Shown here: positions 37,352-50,640 of the stretch, piece after piece
Numbering within the stretch: position 1 is the stretch's first letter
Layout of the letters: the number at the start of each line of letters is the position of its first letter
Assembly: GCF_040581485.1 (NCBI RefSeq)
Contig: NC_090133.1
Span: forward strand, 22,036,139 to 22,100,138
Length of the DNA stretch: 64,000 nucleotides
Reading direction: 5' to 3'
Origin: Linepithema humile
Taxonomy: Eukaryota > Arthropoda > Insecta > Hymenoptera > Formicidae
Position numbers and translations under genes: made by a program
Notes under the pieces: generated by a model
What the model was told of the DNA's origin: nothing
Database searches by the model: none
Seen by the model: the letters and a program-made list of their open reading frames with translations, nothing else

Positions 37352-37378
37352 GAGAGGGAAAGAGAGAGAGAGAGAGAG
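37352..37378. repeat. (GA)n microsatellite
   Basis: A GA run of about 27 bases with one GGGAAA interruption near its start. Confidence 0.85.
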
Positions 37379-40300
37379 CGAAGACGAAGTGAGCATGAGC
37401 TCCGGTGAGTTCGTATAGATAATAAGACGCGATAAATTCGTAGCATTACCACATGAATATCCTCTATGTGGGCGGAGTAGGCACGGCCTCGCCACTGGCA
37501 CAGAAACGCAGAGTGCATCAATTAAAAGCAGTGCGAGATTACATATAGGCTTGCGGATGTCTTCGTACATCTCTAATTCGCGCAGTCTCACGCACGTATT
37601 TTAATTCTCAAGTTATGAATGCGGCACAACGCGATGAACCCGGATCGAAAAGTCGATCCCAAACGATGATATTCCGCATACTTTTATTTTCGGTGATTGA
37701 TATGAATTAAAGCGCGAGGAAGGTCTCTCTGTAAAATTAATTGTACCATTTATTTTTGTCGACCCATCGACGGCGCGTTCTTACGTTCGGCTGCATTTAA
37801 CGCGGGTTGAAGTTTCCTTCGAGTGGAAATTCGAGGAGAGATCGTAATTCTTGAAGGAGAAGATCCGGAGATCGATGATTCCAAAGATGAAACCGGCAAC
37901 CCATTTCACTCACGCTAGACTGAATCAGCATTCCGCCGAAGGCCGAAGGTGAGGAGAGATGCGTTTCGTTCGTCTTGGGGATATCGTACGTAAGCGAACG
38001 TCTCTCGCGTTACGAAGGGGGCGGGAAAGAGAGCGATCTTGGAGATTAAACGATCGGATTCCGCCGTATCCTTTCCCCCTCGGCGGATCCGCGAAGCCGG
38101 TGGCGTGCCCTCCCGGGGCCAACAAATTAGTACAATTAGAATCCCTCAAAGAAAATTGATAAATTCCACCGGAACAATTTCGCGACTCATTTCACTACGG
38201 CGGCCTTTGTTATGCCTGGAGTATCGGCACGATAGCGGTAGGGGAGAAGCTAGGATGGAATCCACGGTGGCGAAATCGCGACAAATAGCCTCGAAATTAG
38301 CGGCAAATTGAGAAGTCATTTTTATCCCAGCTTCATTTCCTCCTCTCTTCTTCTTTTCCGGAAACGATAATCTTTCCCCGAATTTTTGCGAACTCAACTA
38401 TCGTCAAGAAAGCCTCGCCGCGATTATCTTATAAGTATTTAAAAAAGCGTCGAGAACAATATTGTTTCACGGAACGGAAGTATAAACTCTTAAGCCATTT
38501 GTTGCGAGCTGTCCGAGGAGATTCGCTTATTCTCGCGATGCTATGTTCTTCACGGAATGATCGTAATACCGTTTCCAAGAGCGTGCGAAGTAACGAGTTC
38601 TTTGCCTACCGTGCGAATACGCCGTAATGCACTGCGCGCTTATCCGGACGTGATCGCCGGCTGCCACGCAGGAAAAGAAATTAAAAGACTCGGCCGACAA
38701 TCGGACGGACGAGGGCACGAGCAGAGTATGCTGCGTGCACACGGGCGTACTTTTAATTGTATGCACGTAGAAGGTGAAGACCGCTAATTTTAGCTTGCCC
38801 GCCTAGTCCGCATCCGCGATAGTCATTAATTCGCGCCGCGAGGAAGCGTGGAACATCGATCTTCGCGATGTGTTTATTTCCGACGACAGCCGCCTAATTT
38901 TTTACGCTACAAACTGGAAGACGTGCCACGGCGACTCGTCGGGATTCGTAGCGACATCCGGAGCGCGGCGGAAAAGCGAGCCGAAGGATTCTCGCACACG
39001 ACCCTCGCAATTTCCACCCTTTCGGGCCCGTCCCTCTTGCGCCCACTCCTTCCGCCTTGGCCTCTTCTTTGCCCCGAATTTCTCCTCCGCCACGCTCCAC
39101 CGCCGCTTCCGCGGGCACGGCAAACATTAAGAGCCTCTAGATTTATTTATAACTACATTTACGCGCATGCCAACCATCCCGGCAACTCCTTCCTAGTCGA
39201 CCCTTCGCGAACCGCCACTCGGAATTATTGCGTTTATGCGAGCGCGAGGGGTGGGTTCGCCGTTTCTCCGCTCTCGCCGCGCACTTTGCTGCGGGAGTAC
39301 CGTCTGAGAAATTTAGAAAGTTCCAATAAAGTTCGCGGCTTTTACGCCGCGAGCCGAACGACGTCATCACGACGTCGGCATTCAACTCTTCAATCGCCTA
39401 GTTTCGTGGAGGAAAAAAAGGCGCCTGAACGTGCCGCGAAAACGGGAGTCGCTCGGATGATAAATTAGTCTCTTATTTTTCCTATTAACTTTTGAAAAAA
39501 AGGTAAACACGTGAGCTGCTACTTGATTTATCTCTCTGCCGGCTTTGTGCAAGCCCGACGTAAAGAGCCCAGAGCGACTCGCTTTATTTCGAAGGTCTTT
39601 ATTAACTCGGCGAGTAATCAAGATCAATGTGCGAGAGACGACTGCATATATGACGCCGCGGTCGGTGCGACGAGAGGCGACTCTCGACGCCGCTATCTCC
39701 GCGAGAACTTTTCCCGGTTGACGGCTCACTGCTGATGTTGATATATATCGTCGGTTATATGAGCCCTTCCCGCTGCTGGTGGACTCGGGGATTCCCTTGA
39801 CGGCGCTGCTTGTACTTACATCGCACCACCGCCTCACGGAGAATTATTTGGGCTTTATATCAAGCCTTACGACGCCGCTCAACCCAAGGAATCTAATTTG
39901 AATAATACACGACTCCGCCGAGAATACTAACCCGTACAATGCACGTGTACGCGCTGTTCGTCGAGTGTGTTTACCAAATCCGACGAATATATAAGCAGCC
40001 ACGACGTCTATCTTTCTACTTTTCTCTTTGCACCGTGAGATAATGCTTTTTTTTCTAATTTTGCATTCCTTAAAGTCTTCATCTTTTGAAAAGATACATT
40101 GTAAGGATCTGAGAAGGTAGACATTTACGTTGATGTCGAGGATGCTTTTTTAAAAAAACAAGAGCAGCTGGTTACCGGCAATTTTTCTCGCGCTTCTTTC
40201 CAAAATTAACGCGATATTGACAATTCGATAGTTCAAGAGTGAAGTAACGCGTGTTGTCTCGCGCCGAACTCGCGGGGACCAAAGATCGTCGCCGCGGATC

Positions 40301-42810
40301 GTCGTGCATCGATTACCGCACGCGCGTCGCAAGCTTCACGGTCGAGTTGCGCATCTTGCGCAGCTCCGCTCATTCGGCGCTCTCTTCTCGCTGAAGACGG
40401 CCGAATCGAATTTGCAAACTTGCAGATTGGATTCCAACTTGCCTATTATAGGGTGCGTCTGTTCCGGTTAAAAGCTGGGGGCAAGGGAATTAATGTCGAT
40501 ACGCCAAGGAAGGCCGGAGGATTACTCCAAAGGCCCGTATCTCATTGTCTTAGATGTTGCTTCCTGCCCTTGCATTCGACCCTCCCCCCTCTTCCCTTCG
40601 CGCCCCGTCGCCCTTTCAACCTCCCGCTTCTTGCGTAAAGTAAAACCCGATAAATGAATGTTAACGCAATTATTAATCGCCTTCCCTTTTACGCATTGAT
40701 TGACCGATTGCGAATCTTATTTGGCATTCTGTACAAACTTTTCACGCTAAGCCATCTCGTCTTCATTTCGCCTTCTCTCCGTCTTTCCTCGTGCGAGCGA
40801 TCTGTGAGAACTTTGTAATGCATTTTATTTATTCACAAAGGCAAATACTCATTTACGGCGGAGACACGGCGAACGTCCGCCGCATTTTGCGGCCGGCAAA
40901 GTTGCCATACGAGAGTACACTCGCAGGCCACTTTATCCTTTGCCACCGAGAGAAAGAGTGAGAAAGAGAGAGGAAGAGAGAACGGCCGTCTTGCCAGGCG
41001 CACCGAAACTCTAAAGCGTAATGACACAATCCCTTTGATGGAGTTTCTGTAAATGGAGCTGCGTCCAGTTGAGTACCCGCGGGAAAAGTCGCCCTCTGCC
41101 AGTCCCTTTGCCCGCCTCAGACCGCTTCAGTCCTCTTGAAAAAGCGGGAATTTTTAATTTCCGAGGATTACGTTTGCCGGACGGCACGAAGAAACTGGGA
41201 ACGGGCGGCGCGGATCTTTTGCATACAGCGGTCCCAACGGCCATCTCTCGCGGCTTTTGCATGCCACCCGCGCTTTCCCAAAGTCTATTTGCCACTCGAC
41301 GCTTAATACCGCCGCTTCTATAGTCCGCGTGCACGTTTGATAAAAGAGCCCGTCCAATTCTCTCGCTTTGAGATTCGCAGATCGCTCATCTAAGAAACAT
41401 TTGACGATTCTTCTGAAAAAAAAAAATCGATTCTCCGGCTCGACACTCGGTGCCTCTCTCGCGGCGCGAAATTACGTTTGATCGATTCATCTCTCGTCAT
41501 CGCGCTCTGTCTTTCTCCCTCTCTGAGAACCACTGGCCCCGTCCCAGCGGTAGCCTTTCATCAAGTCTTCATTAGGTCGTGGTAAATGTATTATGACTTC
41601 TGATTGAGTGCTGTCGAGCGTTATATCTACGTGTCTATATATAGTGAGAGCCACTACGCTCCGCGCTTCGACGTTACACCGAGCGGTGTTCTCTGCAGTC
41701 TGATGCCTCATTTCCCCTTCCGCGCCGCCGTGCAATAGTCTGTTTGAGTTTTTTTTCTCGTTTTATGTATAGGTGTGTTGTCTACATGCGCGTGCACTTC
41801 GTAGCGATACATCGTACAGCGACGAAAGTGGCACAATATGATTTTCCATGTTACATTATTCAAACCGGGCTTCATGAAGATTGAGAAATAATAAAAAGAC
41901 ATCGACCTTCTTTTTTTTTTTCGAGAATCGGGTTTTCACCGAATATTCCTGGAAAATCTCCAGGATATCCGCCGCGAATGGAATTCCAATGACAAATGGC
42001 CGGCGGTTCCTTCCGAAGCGTGTCGCGATCTGACGGTTCCCGGAGAAGCGCCGCGTCACTTCCGTCGTCGGGGCTGACTGTACCGACGTATCGTTGACAC
42101 ACGTCGCTGTACGCATATGTATAATAATTAATGGTACCCGCGTAGAGGGGTGTGGTCCGCACACACGTATCGGAGCGGAGCGCGGCGTATATCTGCGCGG
42201 CGCGCGGGCAAAGATGTGTAATTGCGTTACCCATCGAATTCAGTTATACGGGCATGGCGAGTCTGATGCATAAAATGACGGGGCCAAATTCAGTTATAGT
42301 TCGCTTCACAAAGCGAATACGGCCGCGCGTCGTTAATATCGCGCGCCGTTGCGAACGCCGGTGTCACATTGTTACGACGAAATTTTCCGGGGCTCGAAAG
42401 TAGTCAGCCGCCAGAGAGAGAGAACGAGGAGTGATGAGGGGGCAGGAGGAGAGGAAGGGCGAGGGCGAAGCGACGGTGAACAGATTGGCATTGCAACGTT
42501 CTCCTCGAGGCGCTGAATCGAACGTCGTGGCGGCCGACCGTCGCTCGCAATTTCGTGAGAACGAGTAAATGATCCTTCCGTGGATTTTTTTCATCATCTC
42601 GAACTTTGTTCTTAAAAGTAAGAAAAAAAAAAATATTAAGTGTATGTTTATTTGGAAAGAAACTCAATAGCTTAGAACCGTCTACAGAATCAGGTTCCGT
42701 CCGGTAGCTGCGCGTTAATTCGTTCGGTGTGTCGAGAGTTTCTCCAGGATAATAACGCGCCCATCCCTCGGCGAGAAATGTCTCGAGTTCATTTTTTTCC
42801 CTCTCCTCTG

Positions 42811-42813
<3 letters not shown>

Positions 42814-42858
<45 letters not shown>
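42814..42858. repeat. (CT)n microsatellite, about 22 units
   Basis: A long uninterrupted CT run. A GA run on the same strand follows at 42921-42957, so the two could pair as a short purine/pyrimidine stem. Confidence 0.95.
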
Positions 42859-42865
<7 letters not shown>

Positions 42866-42920
42866 TCTGCTTCTTTCTATCAACAAGGAAAAAAAGAAGA
42901 ATTTGATGTAAAAAAGTCAG

Positions 42921-42957
42921 AGGAAGAGAGACAAAGAGAGAGAGAGAAAGAGAGAAA
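42921..42957. repeat. GA-rich tract
   Basis: An imperfect GA/GAAA run, complementary in type to the CT run 63 bases upstream. Confidence 0.8.
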
Positions 42958-45249
42958 ACGAACGAACCCGAACCGCGCTCTTATTTTTCCTCCAAGCTCG
43001 CGACTTAATTAATCGCATAACACAGGGCCTAATGAAATCAGAACTCCCATCCCATCTCCGTCTCTATACTCGTCCCTCGCGCAGCTCGTGCTACGTAAAA
43101 ACGGAAATATTTCCCGGGGAATACTTTTCCACCTTCACCCCGGCCTCTCCTACTCTCCCGGTTTCCTCCGGCGAGAGCCGAAGGGGAGATAGCGAGCGAG
43201 AGATTAATTCGGAAATCGATAAATTCGTTTCGACGAATTTCTCTTCGTACGCTGCCGATGTAAAAAAAATGAATTATTGCGGTGCGGCGCGTATTATCGT
43301 AAGATAATCGGCGATTTCTAAATTCCGGGCGCCGCGCGAGCGCTATTAAATCGCGCCGAAGAGCGGCCTGTGCAGGAGACTGCTCGGCTATATAGCGCGA
43401 GATTTAGTAAAATATATAGACTTCAGTCGCGGAATCGATTTCTCTGACATCGCTCAGCGGTAACTCAGTTTCTGCACGTTATTACGCAATTATGTCTGAT
43501 TTAGTCAAAGACTTGTAATTTTTATTTCTCAGATTTGATTTGTTTAAAATTACCTTTCTTTAATGCGGCAAAAAGAATTAAGTGGTATTCGATCACGGTA
43601 TAATGTCAAGACGCGATTGCCGTCGATCTCCTCAAGAATTAGGGGACGGTCTCGGGAGGAACTCGAGGAATGCCGGATACTCGATGGAGCGTGCACGAAA
43701 CAAGCGGGATACGTCGGCTTCCTTCGGGAATCGAGGGTTCGTTTGCCGATTGCTTGTGCGGTGGTATCGAGAGTAAAGCAATTTCTTCGCCGAGAGGGAC
43801 AGGCGCGCTGCCTCTTTCTCTTTCTTAGGGATTAATTAAAATCTCGAACGTGCCGATTAATCAACGGCGCTCGATGTTCCGCGCCGTAACAATGATTAAA
43901 AATGTATCGCGCGGCTTACTTGTCGGGAGCAAAAGTTTGTCCCCGGTCGAATTCTTACCGCTTAAAATCAACAGAGCGTCGGTCGATTTTACACAAGAAT
44001 TGGAGGACGGCGAGCTCGAGGATTCAGGTACGCGGATGTCCGGATGTTCGATCGAGAATCAAAATCGTTCTTTCGTCACCGATGAAATCGCTTAATCATG
44101 TAATTCATTAAGCTCCCGGGACGATTGGAGGGAACGCGATAGGCGACGCGGAGTCGACTTAACGGGCGCGTCGCTTCGTAAACGCGGGACGACACGCTTT
44201 CCGAGCACCTGACCTGTTCACACGGCGCATTTAGCGGCTGGTATTAATTTAACACCTACCGACAGGCGTCCGACACTTCTGCGCCCCGTTAAAATAATAA
44301 GCCCGCGATGAATGCCGAAGAAACAAACTGGAAACCCTTTGGGAAACGCCGAATGTTGTCGCGTAATTTTCACGCGTCCGATTAAGAGTTTCATTCAACT
44401 TAATTATATTCATTTTATTTTATTTTGTTTTCGACCGGACGTAACAATATATCGGCGCGTTGTTAGGCAACGTCTTCGCGCGTGACGATGAAATATTCTA
44501 TTTTTCCGAAATAAGAAATCGACAATGGAAGCTCAATAATAATCAGTCGCCGCGCGATATATATATATAGTTAATTGCCGTATCGTATCGTTTATAAAGT
44601 GTATCAATTATGACTGGGTTACGCTATTCAGTCTTGTCGAAGTGGTAACAATTATATTGCGCCGTGTACACACTTCTCATAATTTATGATTATCACGAGA
44701 ATAAATAACGTGACCGCGGGTGATTGTTATTGCTACCGTTGTGCACCACACAAATCAACGCTGCATTGAGAGCCTTCATGGCGGTTATATCTTTGGCACT
44801 CTTTTCTTTTCTGAATGTATTCGTCCAATTTCGATGTGCCGCGCGGCACATATGTATATAAACGCACACATATTTCCGGCCTCGGTAACATTTCATTATA
44901 GTTAATGGGCATTTAATCTTGCCATTTCGGTTCATTGGACTAACATTCGATAACGAGAGCTTTCGAGTGTTTATTTTAGAACCATTTGTCGGGTCGATTG
45001 ATTCGGGTCGAACGGGTAACCGATGATAAGGTCCGCTTCATGGATATTCGCGCGCAATACGGACGCACCTGGACTGTTCACATTGGCTTCTTTTTCCAAC
45101 TGGTTGATTTCATGCGATATTATGTTTGCACGTACTTCACTCCGCGTTATTAAGTCACGCCACGATTGTTCCCTCGTGTTCCCTTTCATGAGCCCGACAC
45201 ATGTCTGAAGTTTGTGTTACATCACGCATAATAATATTATCAACAAGAG

Positions 45250-45288
45250 ATACTGAAACGGATTGTTGTTTATCAATCCGTTTCAATA
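45250..45288. repeat. Short inverted repeat
   Basis: TACTGAAACGGATTG at 45251-45265 pairs with CAATCCGTTTCAATA at 45273-45287 with one mismatch, around a 7-base loop. No U-run follows and it is short for a miRNA precursor; no role is assigned. Confidence 0.65.
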
Positions 45289-46501
45289 TTTGAAGAATTC
45301 CGAGGTGTAGCCAATAAATTGCGATCGTTTGTGGAAATCTAATTCGATCCGGCGAAAGCGGCAACTCTTTCCGATCGAGATCCGCCGACCACAATCAGTG
45401 TAACGCCGCAATATTGCCTCTACGTGACGCTCGTTACGGACGCGCTTCTATCTCTCGGCGCACACCGCATGCGTACGTGACCGTCCGAGATGTACAGACG
45501 CCACTCACTACTCGTGGTGAGTGCAAGCGCAGCTGCGTCTGGCGTTGTAGGACGATGCCGGCTGACGGGAGCTTGTTCCTTAGCGGGACATAATTTTTAT
45601 CGGGTGTATTCGGGGCCCCAGATGCCGCGGCGCCGCGGCAAATGGAAGCGGCCAATTGACACGCGCGCGTTCAGAAATAATGCATGCGCTAAAAGCATCC
45701 GAGCGACTTCTGTTTTGTTGCGCCGACGTGACGTAGAGCTTTTCCTTCTCAACGTAAGTTAATCGCGCATCTACCCGTAAGACATTGGCCCGATAAAAAA
45801 GTCCCCGTTAGGATTTGAAATCATTACGATAAAATTATTATCACTTGTCATAATTAACGAGATATGTTTATGATTTAATTTATTCATGGTAATTATATAC
45901 AATGAGTTTTAAATAGGCGGATATTCGGTGAACGGATTTACGCATTTATGTACACCAAGTTGTTGCGTTGCGTGCACACGCACGCCTGGCCGGTCGTTAA
46001 CGGCACTCGCTCGGCTCGCACCGGTACGTAAGGTGCGTAAGGTGGGAATGACATTTCGAGCGCGTTGCGCGCGCTTTTGAAATAATCGCACCTGCTATTA
46101 CTTCTGGCCCAACTCTGGCGACTCTCAAGTGTGCGTGCGCGTGCATCGGCGGAAAACGGGGCGAGACGTTTCGAGTCGAGAAGGTAGAGTCAATGTGAGA
46201 GAGGCGGGAGGGGACGAGTGCAGCAAGACAGAACAAGAGAGCAAAGATGGAAGGAAGGTCGATGGGAGGTGGAGGATCGATAGTCTGCACCTCGACTCGA
46301 ATTGCCTCGCGCCTCCAGTCTCGGTGCGAAGGATCCATTAATTTCCGCACCTCGACCGTTCGACATTGTCCGGCAACCTTCGCGTCGTACTCGCGATAAA
46401 TCTCAGAATCTTAGCACGAGCAGTTAACAGCCCCTCGTTGAAGACACCGCGCCGCATTTCGAATCTACGATCGGTGAATATTAAAATACAATCATCACTT
46501 G

Positions 46502-46527
<26 letters not shown>
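46502..46527. repeat. 26-base T run
   Basis: An uninterrupted poly-T run. No retroposed element body was recognised on either side, so a poly-A tail of a minus-strand retrocopy is possible but unsupported. Confidence 0.9.
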
Positions 46528-46532
<5 letters not shown>

Positions 46533-47642
46533 GTTTCTCGTACTGTTTATCGACGATAAGAGAGGAAAAATGAATCATCTCCCGCGCGATTCCGGTACTT
46601 AACCAAACTCCGGGGAAATGGATTCAATCGAACGATTTTCACCGCGACACGAGAGAATTACGGGGGTGGCGTGTTAATCCGGCATTCTGACAGCGCGGCG
46701 GGCGCGGAGCCTTTTCGGCGCCGACAGAATGATTGTTCGGATTCAATGCGCAGTGGCATTTGGCAGTTGGCAGTTTGGCGGGGCGAGCGGCGGGGGAACG
46801 ACGGAATAAGCTGTCACAGTGTTGCAGAGCCGATGAAAAGTCTCTGTCGGGGAGAAAACGCTCCGCTGGGCTCTCGCCACCATTCTCTCTTTCTCTCTAC
46901 CTTTCTGTCTGCCTCTCTCATCCTCGCCGTATCCTCGTTTCCGCGCCCTCTCTCATCCTCTTCCGCCTCGCTTCGACGTTGTTTCGCCGGGCGTGGAGGA
47001 GGGAATAATCAGCGGGAATTTGACGAGAATATGCGGACATGCCGGTCGGATCGCGCCGATGCGTTCTGACGCGTTCGACTATCGCCTCCGTACGCGTCCA
47101 AGGCGTCGAAGGATGACGGCGTGCATGATCTATAGATGTGTAATTAGTAAAGAACTTCCCTTTTCCGTCTGCCTTATCGCTTGATTTATCTCAAGCTTTT
47201 CTTGCACGGTCGCGTGCAAAACTCTCTTGCTGAAAAGCAACGTGCATCTGACGCATCGTCGCCTTTCGCTCGCGTTCATCCGCGCGCGGATCAACCGTAA
47301 AAACGAAGGATGTCATCGCGAGCCTTTCGACCGTGACGAATCCCGCCGCGTATCAGCGGGAAAGAAGCGTAAGCGAACCCGCGATTATCGCGAGAAACGA
47401 AAAGGGGATCGTCACGGGCATTAGAGTCACCGGAGAACTTTAATCACCGCACTTGAGTAAAGTAATTACAATCAGACACCCTTGTACGGTATAGGATAGA
47501 CGCAGCACGCCCGCGTCGGAGACCGGTCGGGGGCGTTGGAGGGTAGGAAAGAGGCGTCTCGGGTGCCAAGGGGTTCGTGGTCTATGATTAGCCGGAGGTG
47601 ACCAGCGCGGAACCGACCCCGTGCGCCTCAGAGAACGAGAGT

Positions 47643-47662
47643 GAGAGAGAGAGAGAGAGAGA
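47643..47662. repeat. (GA)n run
   Basis: Ten GA units. Confidence 0.85.
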
Positions 47663-49224
47663 ACTTGTCCACTTGCCGAGGTAGGGCTAGCCAGTGTCCA
47701 GGAGGACCCTTTCAATTAATTACCTGCCGTCGCGTTAGTTAACTGGAGATTCATCGGGAGAACTCGGCGCGAAGAACCCGATAGTTACTCCGCAGATTCG
47801 GTGAAGGGGTTGTGATTAGCGCGAGAAATTCCGCACTGGCGGCACGATAATCGGAGATGTCGAGCGATTAGATCATCGAGCACAATTTCTTGTTATTGTG
47901 ATTTCCAAGCGTGCGTTCTTCTGAGAAGGAAAACAATTATTGGTTACTTCGATATATTAACGTAATATGGAAAAATCAACAGAAAAAAGCTGAGAATCAA
48001 GCAGATGCTGAACGCAAAAGATATTACAAATCAATATAGAAAAATATACTATAAAAATATTTCAATCTTCGATTCTCGCTTGGTTCTTGCAGCCTTTTTT
48101 CTGCCGGTTTTTCCTTGTTATTATAGAAACGTACGTCACACTATTATTAACACATACATTTTACAGACTAAAATGCGTCTTTTATAAATTATTAAAACGT
48201 TGATGAAAGAAAATATGAAAAAGAAAAATTGCTCTCATGAAATATGCATAAAAATTCCTGAATCTTTAAATGTTAATTAAGTGCAGTTACATTAGCTACG
48301 ACGAGTTGATGCGTACTTGGTTACGATAAGCGATATTTTTTTTACGAGCGGCTGATTGGATGACAAAGAGCAAGTAACCAAGCGGTCTACGCGGAATGTG
48401 CGTAATTTGTTGTTTATATTCTCGGCCGCGCTGGATAGTCGTTACGCGGTGGGCGAGAGACGATCGTAAAAATTCACTGGAAAAGCGGTGGGGGAGGGCA
48501 GGCGGTCGGCGACGTCGAAACGATATATTAAAATTTTTTCCGCGCCTTAATTATACCGATTTTATTGTCGTCCGCGAACGAATTTTCGCAATTACCGCCG
48601 TTTCGTCGTCGCTGTCGGGCCGTGCGTCATGCGCGACGTGTAATCGTAAAAAAACGAGACTAATGGACGAGCCGCGCTGTTGTTTCCTGCCTCCCTACCT
48701 CCGAAGTACCGAGAGGCATAATTATTATACGGCGGAAGAGGGCAGCGTCGGTGCAGCAGGAGTGCAGATCCGATAGATAGAAGCCGCCGCGCCGGCGCTT
48801 CGTCTTCCCGCACCCTTCGCCCTTCTCACTCGCCTTACGTTCTTCATCGTATCCACTTTCGCTTTTATCCGCAGAAAAGCTGGTTTAGTTAATTAGTTTT
48901 ACAAACACTTTGGATGAAGAAATAATCCTTTCTGCAAATAGTAAAATTTTCATGCAATACAATACGTAAGACAATAATTTTTGGACACTTATAACATTGT
49001 TTGCAATTATCGTATCGTTTAAATAATTTTTTCGCGAAGAAACAACGACTCACATTTCGCGACAAATTCAAAATCGGCGTTCGTGCTGCATCGAGCACAG
49101 AACGAGCCGGGCGACGAGGTCCGGCGCGATAAAGTCGTCGCCGTTATATTATTATTACCGTAAAACGGCGCGGCTCGCAAGTAATTTAAATCCCATCCGG
49201 AGAAGCAAAGGCTCGGCGCTACGT

Positions 49225-49242
49225 CCGTACGTACGTACGTAC
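49225..49242. repeat. (ACGT)n tetranucleotide run
   Basis: About four GTAC/ACGT units, a self-complementary repeat that could extrude as a small cruciform. Confidence 0.7.
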
Positions 49243-49444
49243 GATCAGATTACTCGGCGGAGCGAGGCTGTATTTGCATAAGTCAGGTTGTCAGTCAGAC
49301 CGTGTGGCAACTGCACGACCCCCCTTGCCCTCGCTTGCCCCTGAAACAACCCCGTGAACCGGGCGAGTGCGGCCGCGGCCGACGTGCCGGGGAAACGCTC
49401 GGCGCCTTGAAACTTTACGCCACGAGACCTTCGAATTTATTTCG

Positions 49445-49500
49445 TTTCTTCTTCTTCTTCTTCTTCTTCTTCTTCTTCTTCTTCTTCTTCTTCTTCTTCT
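49445..49500. repeat. (CTT)n microsatellite, about 18 units
   Basis: An uninterrupted CTT run. It reads as polyphenylalanine, polyleucine or (minus strand) polyglutamate depending on frame, which explains the three open frames over it, including the 229-codon frame 49302-49991. Confidence 0.95.
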
Positions 49501-50599
49501 CGCGCGCTTCTCTCACCGGCGAAATTACCTGCGAGATCGTGCCCGGGATAGCTACACGCTCGATCCGAATCCGTTTCAGTTCCGCGAGATGCAAGATAGG
49601 TTTTAGAAGTGTGCTCTATTACGCGAGATATCATGCCAGAAATTACCCAACACAGCTAATCCGATGCTTTCTCCAATCATATCTGATTACCGAGAAACAC
49701 ATTCCATCGTGGTCGGAAGAGAAGTTTACGCGAACGCGTCACCGCAATCGTTCAGTCCCATTCATTCGAAGTGAATGTTCGTCGAAAGCATCGATCGCGT
49801 TAATTTTCGCAAATTGCCCGAAACCAAGCGCACCGCAAGGACACCCGGTGTGTCGTGGGCTTCGTGGTCGTTGTCTCGAAGGGGAAAGAGAGCGAAGGAG
49901 GAAAGGAGGAGGAGAGAAGAAAGCGGAGGAACGAAAAAGAGAAAGAGAGAAAATGAGGGCCGAGCGTGGCCGATTAATCATACTTTCGTAGGAATTACCC
50001 TGCTATATACGTTGGCGTTTGCGAGGTCGAAGGGCAGTCCTCGTGCTCCCTTCTCACCAGCGACTCGTCTCTCTCTCTCTCTCTCTCTCCCTCCCCCTCG
50101 CTCCGTCTTTTTCTCTGTCGCACGCGAGCCAGGCTCTCTCATCGGACACGTGAATTACATAAAGGCCCCATGAGCATGTAAAGTCCAGAGATTACGATAT
50201 TCTCTGATTGGAGTGCCCTGTCACGAGTTCAAGGGGCAACCGTGAAGACTCGTGTCTCGCCTCGTCCGCCTCTCGATAGGGAGACGTGTAAATTCGAGCG
50301 CGAGTAAAACACTTTTCATTAATCCTCTCCGAGAGACACGGAGATCTCGTAACGGCGGAAGATCGAGAAAGAGATCTATATCGGTGTCAGTTATGGCACT
50401 TTCTAAACGTACAATAATACGCTTCCCCGGACGATCGCACGCTTATCGGTCGTCGGCTGAAAACGAGAAACGCCGAGCGGCGAGTTTGATTTGCCATCGT
50501 TTTGTAAATGTTTAAGGAAGAGATGTAAGTTGTCCGAGCAATGCAAATATCGGACAAATTGCCGCAGGGGAAGTGGCCGCGCGGCAGAAATTACAGCGG

Positions 50600-50640
50600 G
50601 GAGAAAGAGAGAGAGAGGGGGAGGGAAGGGGGGAGGGGGG
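50600..50640. repeat. GA run passing into G-rich tract
   Basis: A GA run followed by GGGGG, GGGG and GGGGGG blocks. Potentially quadruplex-forming on the + strand. Confidence 0.75.

Larger units (their letters stand above)
31140..42813. other. Non-coding stretch
   Basis: No gene is supported. It contains GA runs at 32090-32117, 35908-35938 and 37352-37378, a 15-T run at 35369-35383 and a perfect 17-base palindrome TTGGAATTTAATTCCAA at 34755-34771. The sequence at 32900-33290 is rich in TAATCC/TAATTT sites and could be regulatory, untested. The frames at 36264-36899 (minus, 211 codons) and 38848-39468 (plus, 206 codons) are Arg/Ser-rich without any domain. Confidence 0.6.
42859..49444. other. 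Non-coding stretch
   Basis: No gene is supported. It holds a GA run (42921-42957), a TA run (44565-44576), a short hairpin (45250-45288), a 26-base T run (46502-46527), a GA run (47643-47662) and an ACGT tetranucleotide run (49225-49242). The two minus-strand frames at 44971-45189 and 45155-45394 overlap around the hairpin and look slightly more protein-like than average, but match nothing that I know. Confidence 0.6.

Noticed and set aside
49302..49991. 229-codon frame with polyphenylalanine
   Set aside because: The frame is held open by a (CTT)18 microsatellite and purine-rich DNA.
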